A DNA stretch of 64,000 bases. Source: Anastrepha obliqua. Its lineage: Eukaryota; Arthropoda; Insecta; Diptera; Tephritidae. The stretch lies in the NCBI RefSeq assembly GCF_027943255.1, contig NC_072892.1, positions 164,612,792 to 164,676,791 on the forward strand. The letters run 5' to 3'. Positions 55,185 through 64,000 of this stretch are shown piece after piece. The notes below the pieces were generated by a model. The model was not told the origin of the DNA. It saw only the letters and a program-made list of their open reading frames with translations, and ran no database searches. Position numbers and translations under genes: made by a program. Each line of letters opens with the position of its first letter. Within the stretch, counting starts at the first letter, position 1.

Positions 55185-58100
55185 CTGTGCGAAGTGAAGC
55201 AAAGAAAGAGAAGGAGATGTTTTTAAAAAAAATAAAATAAATAATTTTTGCAAGTTAAAAATGTGCACTTATAAATCCCACTATTGAAGTATTGGATAAT
55301 TATTATATTTATGTTAAATTTACAGTGCAACAGCACCAAAACTACTAAATGAGTTTTTAAAAAAACTAAGTAAAAATTTATTTCTTCAATGCCTGTCTAA
55401 AACACGAATGACAAACGATCAGACGGAATTCGAAATGGCAAACACAAACGACGTCAGAAGGCTACGGGGTCCGGCACTCGAAGTGCAACCAATTAAAAAG
55501 GCCATAAATTTAGTTTGGAAAATTACTTTTATTCAATTCAAAGCAAAAAAAAATGTGTGAAAATAATACAAAATTAGAAAGCAATTTACTTTTGCTCGAT
55601 ATGACCACCTTTTGCCTTGACTATGACCTTCGCACCGACCTCTCCATCCGCAAACTGTGTTTTGAGGGTTGTGCTAGGGCTATCTTTCCGAGCAGACAAG
55701 ACTGGAAAGAGGGGAGAGTCGGCACGGGTAAAGGTACCTCTGTTTTCACTGACGGCTAACATTTCGGTCTCCTTTAAACTGCCGGAAACAAGCAGCGTTT
55801 TTTAAGCAGAGGTCTTTGCTGTTGGGAGGGAGACAGAAATATTTTTTCCGATAGTAAAGCTGCGATCAAGGCACTGTCGTCGCCGTATTGCAGCTCTTTT
55901 CTGGTGAACTCCTGTAAGGAGAAACTCAAACATCTCGATCGAGCAGGAAACATATCCTTACCTGGGTTCCTGGGCACAGGAATATAGAGGGAAATGAAAT
56001 TGCCGATGATCTTGCCAGGAAGGGGTAAGCCGAATCGGTTCCAGCTGTCCCTTTCTCAGACATCGGTGTCCCCTTGGCCGTTGTTAAAGGAAAGCTACAC
56101 AATTTCTTTCTAAAAAAAGCACAAGACGGATGGAGGTCTGTCTCATCGTGTGCTATTTCGAAATCACTATGGCCTCAATATGACAGAAACAGAACGTTTA
56201 AGGTGATGGGAATCCCCCGCCATTGAATTTCCAAACTCATTGCGGTGTTCACTGCTCACTGAGTGAGCAGTACGCATGCGGAGAAGCTTGGAATTCCGTA
56301 CAACCCCTATTGCAGAAGCTGTGGGGATCCTGCAGAGAAAGAGACTGTTGAACATCCGGTTTTGGCGGCTAGGCGCTTGAGATTCCTTAGCGTGCCCTTC
56401 GGGGGTGACTTGAAGATATTCTCCAGCCTAGATCCCTTTTCTCTCCTCCACTACATCAATAGCACTGGATGGCTATAGAAGGTTTTCTCTTCCCATAACT
56501 TTTCTTTGCGCAGGTAATGGTCCACATTATGGTATCAAAACGGCACGTAAGTGCTACTTGAAGTACACCTGGGGTACTCTTGCCATTTGACCTACCTACC
56601 TATGGCCTTGAGACGGTCCAGAAACGAATTGTGTGCCCGAATGTGTGGTATTTTGGCCCACTTGCGAACAATCGCTTTTTTCAGCGCCTCGAGACTGGTG
56701 AATCTTTTAGTTCGGAATTTGCTCTCCAAAATGGCTCAAAGAGAATAATCAATCGGATTCGCTTATGGAGAATTTCAGAGCCATTGTGTGCACGTTATGA
56801 AGTTCGGAACTTTTTTTTTTTAGCCCTCCTTGCTTCACTCGAGCTTTGTGAGGCGGTGTCGAGTCCTGTTGAAACGTCCATGGGCTGCCACCGAAATTTT
56901 TGTCTGCCCACAGCCTCAAAGCAATCTCTAGAATACCTTCCCGATAATATTTCGCATTCACCATGACGCCAGGCTCGATGAAAACGATTATTGAGCGCCC
57001 ATCTGCGGTTACAGCGGCCCAAACCATTACCTATGGTGGGTGGTGCTTCCTGGTGGCCAATCGATGACTTAAATTTTCGTTCGGTTAATTAAACCCTATC
57101 GTTTTTGGAGTTTACACATTGCTCAATTCGATAAATTTTCTCGTCAGGAAACGCAATGTTCGGAAATTGACCGCTTTCGGCCAAGCGAGGCAACTCTTTC
57201 GCTCTCTCAAGTCTGACTTGTTGCTGCTTTGGTGTGAGATCATGTGCCTTTTGGATCTTGTAATTCTTGACTTTTAGATCGTTTTTCAGTATGCGGCGGA
57301 TGCTCCGATCAGATATTTTCAGTTCTTTTGCCATTTGATTGGGGATTTCGTCGGAGATTTCGCTTAAGCCGCTTCTTCACTTTTTGAACCCTTTCACGTG
57401 ACGTTGTAGTCTTTTGATGACCTCCTCCATTACCTTTCGCGATTCTACCAGCGTCATTGTAACGAGTAATGGTGCAATAAATAAAAACTTTATTTAATTT
57501 AAGGTGCGCGAGCTCACGAAAAATCGCTGGTTGTAATTTTCCAGCCAAATATAATGCAATCACACTTCTACGTTTGAAATCCATTACTGATTTTCTATTT
57601 TTTTTTTTTTTTGCCGAGAGCAAAGTCTTTTCGCGCGCCTGTAAACAATACTTTGGTCTCTCATTGAGCCAACTAACAGGCAGCTGATGGCATAAATATC
57701 CATTTAATTAAAAAGACAGTGCCAGCCTCCTTGGTTCACATGCGAGCTTAAGAGATTTAAGAATAAGCGTAACAAATTCTTCAAAAAGTTCAAAATAAAC
57801 AAAAAAGAGGATGTTTTTGCAATGTACATATCAGCTTAAAAAAATTTAATTGTTTAAATAAATTTCTATGTAATAAGTAATAACATTTTAAGTGCGGAAA
57901 ACAATATTCAATCCAGTCCGAAGTTTTTAAAGTGAAACTTTTTAGGCGTCGATGGACGAGCGAGAATGGAGAGTAAAATTTCAAGGCCATGCAACGTTTT
58001 GGGCATTTTCGTTCCATGAAAGAGAAAAAATATGTAACGTAGAGGAAAAGAAGAGAGAGAGCTATACCTTAAATATATCTTAGATACACTTTAGGCTATT

Positions 58101-58571
58101 TTCCTGAGTTTTTCCTGGGGCTTGCTAATTTCTAGTGAGAAATAACACTGCCTACTTTTTGGAGCTTGTTTGTTGGTGCAAACTTGTAGAAAATATATTT
58201 TTGATGCCTACTTTTTGGCGTTATATTTCCTTAGTGCCTACTGTTTGGGGCGTTTTTTGGTTCCAATTTTTTTGGCTTTTTTGTTGCCAATTTTTGGCGC
58301 TTATTTCGGTTTCTTGGCAAGTGCTTGTGCGTACTTTAAAGTGCTATCCATTCCGGCGTCGGATTTATTGGTACTGTCTTGCGGTAATTTGTGCCGTTGC
58401 TGCGGTCGTGGAATCGCCGCATTTGTGCGTGTGATAAATGCTCGGAGTAGTGCCCGTTGTTGCCACGGTTTGTGTCCGGCGTTTACTGATAATGGTCAAC
58501 CCTTCTCTGTTTTTTGTAAATTTTCTCTATTTGTATTCTCTGCAAATGTTGTGAATTTATTTAGATATATA

Positions 58572-58619
<48 letters not shown>

Positions 58620-61600
58620 TTCTCTCTCGGGTCTCTCCTTCTTTCTTTGTCTGCCTTGAAAGTTTATCTTCTATTATGTGTACTACGCTACACGCACTTT
58701 TTTTGGCAATACATCAATTCAAAGAAATCTAGTTCTAGTGTTTCATCTGCAGTTCTTTTGCATGATAAATTGGCATCTTCTGAAGTAGTAAAACTATTCG
58801 CTGATTTTTTTAAAGCAAATTTTGTAAGTGATGAAACTGGCCACATTGGGTCAGTCCTGTGGATGCTACCTCGTCTCTTACCTTTGGGTGATTAAACCTG
58901 TCATTGAAAGATGTTGAGAAGTATATTTTAGCCCTAAAACCCTCAACAAAAATGGATGCTGATGATCTCTCAGTTACGCTTTGCAAACATTATTCAACTC
59001 TTGCTTTGCCTCTCAAATTAATTTTCAACGAATCGTTAGCCTCTGGTGTGTTTATCGACGACTGGCAAATGACAATTGTCACTCCAATTTTTAAAAGTGG
59101 TAAAAAAATGACGTCAGCAATTACAGACCAATCTCAAAGCTCTCGTGAGTAACTAAATTATTTCAAAATATTTTCAAAAAAACTAAAAAAAATATATAAT
59201 ATATATTTTGCAACCAAAAGTATCGTATCACCATGCCAGCATGGCCTTGTGGCAACTCTACAGTTTACAATTTTCACTGAACACTGCAGCTTTTTCAGCA
59301 GGGCAACAAATGAATTGTAACTATACTGACGTTTCAAAGGCGTTCGATAACGTATCGCATCCACGTTTATTAGATAAACTTTTATTTCAGGGCTTTCACT
59401 CAGTTTTTCTAGATTGGCTGCGATCTTCTTTATGTAATAGACGTTGTGTAGTGTCTATTGATGGTGCCTTGTTTGTTCCTTTTTCTGCGTTCTCTGGTGT
59501 ATCTCAGGGTAGTATATTAGGTTCCTTGCTTTTTGTTTTATTTATCAATGATATTCGTAGTGGTTTTTCTTTTGCCAATTTCCTTCTTTATGCAGATGAT
59601 ATAAAAATATATTCTATTATTTCAAACTTGGCGGATTTACACAAAGTGCAAGGGGCAATTAAAACCACTCCAGTACTTGGAAGAATACTCAACTGACCAA
59701 CAATTGACATTGCGGCTGACGGTCTAGCATCTAGATTTGCCGCAAGACTTAACGTAACGGATGAATTTACCTGTAAAATATTCGGACATAGCTCAATAGG
59801 TGTGAGTTGTTGGACCAATATGGACTATATGACTCCGAAATACAGTTGGGTGAAGAGATTTCGAACAACATTAGAAAAAATGGGTGGGAAAGAGGCATGA
59901 AACCTAGCCCCAATACGCTTAATATATTTACTGAGGGCTCGAAAATGATGGACGAAGTAGATGCAGGCATTTATTGCGCAGAGCTGGACATCAGGCGGCC
60001 AATTAAGCTCCCTGTCCATTGCAGTATTTTTCAAGCAGAAGTCTTTGCGGTAGGAAAGGCTGCAGAAATAGCATTCGCAAAGGCATCAAGTTACTACAAA
60101 ATAAATAAATACGTTGACAGAGAAGTTTCATAATATGAAATATCATCTAAAAACGTTCTTCGGACCAGGTAAGCCATAGAGAGGCTAGCCGTAGACAGAC
60201 GGTATTATACATCTATTGGGTACCCGGATATTAGGGCATTGCAGGAAACGAAATTGTGGATGAGATTGCCAAGACCGCTACTTACATACAATTCGAACAA
60301 GAAAAAGCTTCTCCATTCTTGGCTTTAAAAGAAGGATTAGCTTGAGCTTTTTAGACCCTTATACTTTTAAGTTACTTTTACAGCATTTGTTCGTTCTACA
60401 CGAGAATCTGCCGCGTTTATTTGAGGACCTTACCACTAATTCTCTATTGACAGAATTCAAAGCATGCAAAAAATCTTCCTTAAGGGGGTATTCTAGTCTA
60501 GAGGCCCGAAGTTCGAGCATTTTTTGATGGTGAGTAAAAAAAAAACCATTGATATTTTAACTATCCATTTTTTTATCATTTGTTTATTTATATATTAAGA
60601 GCATTCAAAATGAATTAAAAAAAAAAAAACAAAAAAAATTTCATGGAATTATGCGTCCTTGCAGTGGAAGGGGAAAACAAAAGGCAGTGTCCTCGTCGGT
60701 ACGATTTCTACCCTTGTGGCCATTTGAAAAAAAAGATGACAAATTCTTAAATAATATGAATGTCATTATCGTATGACGCAGAAAAAAAGACGGAAAAATT
60801 TCTTTTTCATAAAATGGCGACTACTCAAAAATTCAGATCGATTTTTCCCTAATTTTTAAGCTTCTTGAATTGTTTACACATATTTTCGTGCGTCATGCGA
60901 TAGAGATATATTTAAAGAATATTCATGATAAACTTCAAGCAAATCGCTTGATTAGAACTTGAGATATCGTGCCGACCGTATCGAAAGAAGTAGTTTCGAG
61001 AAAAACACGTTTGAAGCTCGCCGTCCGCTCAAACCGGTCTAGCTGTCGCGTCACTAAAATAGTTTTAACTTCGAAAATAATTCGAATTTTGAAAAATTTT
61101 TTTAGAGAGATATTTTTGAATGCTTAAACTATCGAATTTTGAAAAAAAAATTTCGATTTTTTCAAATTTCTAGACTAGAATACCCCCTTAAGTATTTCCC
61201 GCTCTTCCCTGAATTTCTCCGATTCTATACCGTCATATGAATCTCACTTACTTTTAATTAATCGCAATTGTTCGTAAATTTATCAAAAATAAACCAAAAT
61301 TATTGTGAATGAATTTCATGGAATCGGAGTTGAATATCTCCAAAACATCGATATATCACATTTTGACTAATCATTTGGGCTTACGAAAGGTTTGCGCACG
61401 TTTTATTTCGCACAAGTTAACTAAGGAACAAAAACTGCTCAGAATTCAGCATTCGAAAAACCTTATTAAAGAGGCGAGAAAAGGCGAGAACTTCCTCTGC
61501 AACATTGTAACTGGTGATGAAACGTGGTTGGTTTCCAAAATGAACCACAAACTAAGCGTCAAAGTGCCGCATGGAATGCCCCAGACGAGCCACCACCCAA

Positions 61601-63674
61601 AAAATCGCGTTTGCAGGAGTCAAAAATCAAGTCGATGCTCATTTATTTTTACGATTCTAAGGGAATTGTCCACAAGGCGTTCATGCCAATGGGCCAAACC
61701 GTAAGTGCAATTTTCTATCTTTGCGTTTTGAAGCATTTGTTGCGTCGCCTTCGTCGAATTCGCCCTGAATACCGCGAAGGAGGAAGCTGGCGCTTGTTGC
61801 ATGATAATGCACCATCTCATCGATCCACTCTTGGGACTGTTTTTTTGACTGGAAATCGCATTTTAACCATCAATCTCGCACCGTATTCGCCTGATGTGGC
61901 TGCCTGTGACTTCTACCTATTCGGGAAATTGCATTTGGTCATGAAAGGAAAACGTTTTGCGTCCGTAGAGGCCATCCAAAAGGCTTGTACCGACATCCTA
62001 AAAGACATTCCGGTCCGTTCGAAAAGGTTTTAGCTCGCGAGTATCGAGGCCAGAGAGGACTATTTTGAATAAATAAACTTGAAGTTATCAGAACAAAGCT
62101 CTTGTGGTTTCTATGTTAGCTCAGTCTCATTTATTTTGGACTTCACCTTGTATAACGCTGCTACATACAACCGTTATGCGAAACAAATTAAAATACTCTT
62201 GAGCACAAGTGGGCGGGTATACAAATTCCGCTTAGAAATTTTATATGAAATATATGAAATAACATCATATGAAACGAAATGAGTTGAATAGAAAGAAACG
62301 AAATGGAATGGGTTGAAAGAAAGTGAAATGGTATGAACTGGTTAGAATTGGCCTGGAATGGAATGGATTTCATTGGAATAAGTTAAAATTAATGATAACG
62401 ATAATTAAAAGAACCAAACCACAAATGTGTAAGGATTTCTTTCACTGCCAACCCTTAATCTTAATATTACCTCAATTCATATCCCCGAACTACGTGAAAG
62501 GAAAATGTTTCGCAAACCCTGCACTCACCTGCCAATCGGTGTCATACGCAACACTGCTATATCCGCATCTGGCAAATTTTTATAATCCGGATGGGCAATC
62601 AGACGTTCAACATCACGCGTTAAAAACCCATCCTCACTGAAACTCTCCAAATTGGTGCGACCAAGAAAGAGCACGAATTGCGTGGCTGCCAAGCTATGAA
62701 AACAATGAGCGGCTGAGACAACAGTGCGCGCCGACACCAATGTACCACCACAAATATATGACAAACTGTGCACTGACTCCTTGCGGTAGACAGCAGCCAT
62801 CCAAGGGAATTGGCCGCGTACCAACTCACTTCCACCGTGCAAGAATGGACGAACGACAGTACCTTCAGTGCCACAAGTAAAACTGGTATTTTGCTGTACG
62901 CGTTGGGTGAGGAAGATATTAGAGAATTTCGGTGGTGAAGCGGCGGCTGAATGCTGTGCAGGTGCTGCTGATGCTACTGAAGTGGATGTCGGAATGGGAC
63001 GTGGTGCCGGCTTAGGCGTAGGTGCGGGTGCAGGTGCTGGTGGCGCAGGCGCTGGCGTAGCCACTTGTGGTCGCAAACTTCCGCTGTAGGCATTCACGAT
63101 GTAGGTGAGTTGAAACCAGCTGCTGGGCGGTGCATCTGCAATAAAAATTTCAAATATAAATTAGGTTGCGGGCTGTGTGCAATTTTTGTGTTCTTGTATT
63201 CTTGTTTTTTTTTTTTGTTTCCTTTTTTTTTTGAAATTCACATACACTCTGGTCCCGAACAAATCTCATTGCCATTGATGCTGAGTTTTGTTAGTCGCGG
63301 TGGATTTTTTGGATTGGGAAAATGCACGCGAAATAATGCCGGCACACTCGTCACTTGCAGTTGTCCGTCCGGATATGGCGTGATTGTGCCGTAGTAATTC
63401 TGGGAAGTGCAAATTATTAACATTTCACAAATCTACATACATACATTCTTGTATATGCCAAGCAGCTACTTACAGAGGTTAATAAGTTGTGTTGAGATAA
63501 TGTCACTTTAATTTCGGTGCGTCCTCTTTCCAAACGATCCAATTTTATTTGGCCGAAGTAGTCATTGCCCTCGCGCACGTAGCTGAATTGTTGTTCACAA
63601 GGCGACGCGACCGGCGATTGAGCAGTGGAGAAGCGGGGCAGTAATAAAAGACTTAGCAGCAGATACGACTGCAT
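54770..63674 (-). CDS. Gene C: secreted serine protease, gd-like
   Basis: Four exons: 63474-63674, 63246-63399, 62529-63135, 54770-55184 (458 aa); intron phases 0, 1, 2. Signal peptide (MQSYLLLSLLLLPRFSTA), N-terminal domain about 26-118 (PCEQQFSYVREGNDYFG, NYYGTITPYPDG, NEICSGP). The linker (about 119-205) contains an Ala-Pro repeat (APAPPAPAPAPTPKPAP). The S1 domain has His262 (SAAHC), Asp310 (DADIAVL) and Ser408; the motif reads GDSGSG rather than GDSGGG. The junction is RPFLHGG (no basic residue directly before the Leu), and position 189 is Gly (VGPCLGDS). It lacks the extra C-terminal Cys found in A and B (YVD versus YCD). Secretion is inferred from the signal peptide. Intron 3 is 7.3 kb, filled with mobile elements. 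Confidence 0.9.
55465..57700 (-). mobile_element. Tc1/mariner element (maT-like), copy 2, with nested LINE
   Basis: In intron 3 of gene C. The left end GGTCCGGCACTCGAAGTG (after TA at 55463-55464) equals the end of copy 1 (20210-21343). Transposase pieces on the minus strand: N-terminal 57309-57623 (MDFKRRSVIALYLAGKLQ) and 57089-57334 (MAKELKISDRSIRRILKN), and catalytic 56749-57027 (MVWAAVTADGR, FQQDSTPPH). The right end is truncated before the terminal repeat. A LINE fragment interrupts it at about 55625-56602. Confidence 0.78.
55625..56602 (+). mobile_element. RNase H-bearing LINE fragment inside the Tc1-type element
   Basis: Plus strand. RNase H remnants (VFTDG near 55745; FSDSKAAIKALSS near 55850; then a broken PGHRNIEGNEIADD near 55970) and a C-terminal region (56263-56478: GIPYNPYCRSCGDPAEK ... 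EHPVL). The 3' end is ACCTACCTACCTATG. The host sequence resumes at TGGCCTTGAGACGG, matching copy 1 of the host where no insertion exists. TATG occurs at both junctions, a possible short target duplication. Confidence 0.75.
57701..58100. other. Intron 3 of gene C, no feature seen
   Basis: No coding or repeat signature recognised. Confidence 0.5.
58101..59695 (+). mobile_element. LINE with RT (YADDIKIY type)
   Basis: Plus strand in intron 3 of gene C. A pre-RT segment at 58715-58870 (FWQYINSKKSSSS, VVKLFADFFKANFVSD), RT fingers at 58904-59150 (MTIVTPIFKSGKK), then RT palm at 59300-59690 with DVSKAFDNVSHPRL, GVSQGSILGSLLF and YADDIKIYS. A deletion or frameshift occurs near 59150-59225. CR1/jockey-like. 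The 58101-58560 part may be its 5' UTR or ORF1, which I cannot confirm. Confidence 0.8.
58567..58630. repeat. (TC)n microsatellite
   Basis: About 60 bp of TC dinucleotides with a few T or A interruptions, inside the LINE at 58101-59695. Confidence 0.9.
59696..60479 (+). mobile_element. RNase H-bearing LINE fragment
   Basis: Begins immediately after the previous LINE loses similarity. RNase H at 59925-60110: IFTEGSKMMDEV (the first catalytic Asp is Glu), SIFQAEVFAVGKA; then damaged downstream motifs to about 60330. It is cut by the MITE at 60484; host sequence may resume at 61192. Confidence 0.65.
60484..61187. mobile_element. MITE with TTAA target duplication
   Basis: 704 bp. Both ends read GGGGGTATTCTAGTCTAGA inward, flanked by TTAA (60480-60483 and 61188-61191). 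TTAA duplications are the hallmark of piggyBac-type transposition, although the end sequence is not the usual CCC start. No transposase inside, only AT-rich non-coding sequence. Confidence 0.85.
61250..62150 (+). mobile_element. DD34D mariner, 5'-truncated
   Basis: Plus-strand transposase from about 61309, frameshifted near 61520: second helix-turn-helix (ISKTSIYHILTNHLGLRK), VTGDETW, KRQSAAW, KSMLIYFYDSKGIVH, HDNAPSHRS and YSPDVAACDFYLF, with 34 residues between the last two Asp by my count. Ends in a mariner terminal repeat (complement of CAAGGTGAAGTCCAAAATAA) at 62150 followed by TA. No 5' terminal repeat found. Confidence 0.8.
62151..62520. repeat. GAAATG-type simple repeat in intron 3 of gene C
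   Basis: From about 62220 to 62385 an imperfect GAAATG/GAATGG repeat. The rest of the stretch is plain intron leading to the exon 3 donor. Confidence 0.6.
62529..63135 (-). CDS. Gene C exon 3: linker and protease His/Asp part
   Basis: Acceptor TTATTGCAG, then YAPPSSWFQLTYIVNAYSG, the Ala-Pro-rich linker, the activation region, His262 and Asp310. Donor GTGAGT at 62523-62528. Confidence 0.9.
63246..63399 (-). CDS. Gene C exon 2: GD_N second half
   Basis: Acceptor CTTCCCAG, starts NYYGTITPYPDG, ends ..GPE plus one base before GTATGT (63240-63245). Twelve nt shorter than in A and B. Confidence 0.88.
63474..63674 (-). CDS. Gene C exon 1: signal peptide and GD_N first half
   Basis: ATG at 63672-63674, 23 nt after the likely transcription start. 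Ends HNLLTS before GTAAGT (63468-63473), phase 0. Confidence 0.92.
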
Positions 63675-63696
63675 GACTGCGTTTATGGTTGTTCAC

Positions 63697-63721
63697 TGGT
63701 GGTTTTAAATGCAATTTTATA
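63697..63721 (-). promoter_or_regulatory. Candidate core promoter of gene C
   Basis: Minus strand: TATAAAA at 63715-63721 and an initiator-like CCAGTG with its A at 63697, 24 nt downstream. This leaves a 5' UTR of about 23 nt before the ATG. Spacing fits a fly TATA/Inr promoter. Confidence 0.55.
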
Positions 63722-64000
63722 CGAACGCTGTATTGTGGCGCTGATAAGAATAAATAAGACAGCTTCGGAACTGGTGCTGGGTAGAAATTTCGTAAATAAT
63801 TTTATAAAAATTTTGATTATATTTTCTTTTAAATTTAAATTTTTTTTTAATTATTATATTTCATTCCTTTAATTGTGTAACAAATAATATTTAAATTGTT
63901 ATATTGCTGTAATTTTAACGATATTTTAGTGGAATTATTTGCGTGAAAAAGTGAAGTTACTTGGAAGCATTGCTTTTTGGCACGCCTACCGTAGATAACA
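63722..64000. other. Upstream flank of gene C, no gene seen
   Basis: AT-rich sequence upstream of gene C up to the window edge. No further feature recognised. Confidence 0.5.

Overview
This is an AT-rich nuclear window from a higher fly. Long transposon-filled introns, the mix of mariner/Tc1 elements and non-LTR retrotransposons, and a Transib-like element (the class that includes hopper of Bactrocera) suggest a tephritid fruit fly, but the species cannot be named from sequence alone.

The only host genes I can support are three tandem paralogues, all on the minus strand, encoding secreted clip-less serine proteases of the gastrulation-defective (gd) type. Gene A has exons at 36677-36904, 23272-23437, 22521-23187 and 22031-22448 (492 aa). 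Gene B has exons at 48887-49096, 48244-48409, 44779-45457 and 44273-44696 (492 aa). Gene C has exons at 63474-63674, 63246-63399, 62529-63135 and 54770-55184 (458 aa). All three share one architecture: signal peptide, a two-exon N-terminal GD_N-type domain, a variable Pro/Thr/Gln/Ala-rich linker, and an S1 chymotrypsin-fold domain with an intact His-Asp-Ser triad. Their three introns lie at identical places in identical phases (0, 1, 2), so they arose by tandem duplication. In each gene a different intron is swollen: intron 1 of A (13.2 kb), intron 2 of B (2.8 kb) and intron 3 of C (7.3 kb).

Layout: 1-22 kb is gene-free and holds AT-rich satellites (2.3-3.5 kb, 5.9-6.6 kb, 10.9-12 kb), decayed LINEs (4.9-5.9, 7.7-10.4, 14.7-16.2 kb), mariner/Tc1-type elements (16.75-18.0, 19.7-20.0, 20.2-21.3 kb) and tRNA-derived SINE pieces. 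22-36.9 kb is gene A, whose first intron holds LINEs, a Transib-like non-autonomous element with RSS-like ends (26.6-27.5 kb), a SINE nested in an R1-like LINE (30.1-31.3 kb), a mariner nested in a mariner (31.4-33.7 kb) and a DD41D mariner (33.7-34.6 kb). 37-44 kb is intergenic: a 60-bp minisatellite, a mariner split by a LINE, and a MITE split by a LINE. 44.3-49.1 kb is gene B. 49.1-54.8 kb is intergenic: an internally deleted mariner, a TTG tract and a LINE. 54.8-63.7 kb is gene C, with a Tc1-type element split by a LINE, more LINEs, a TTAA-flanked MITE and a DD34D mariner in its last intron.

The proteins are predicted to be secreted proteases of extracellular cascades, as gd is in dorsoventral patterning of Drosophila. 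Two features are unusual: none of the three has Lys/Arg at the residue before the expected new N-terminus, and all have Gly rather than Asp at the S1 primary specificity position. The most notable mobile-DNA signals are the Transib-like element and the shared 3' tail, including a compensating hairpin, between the tRNA-SINE and a LINE family present in four copies.
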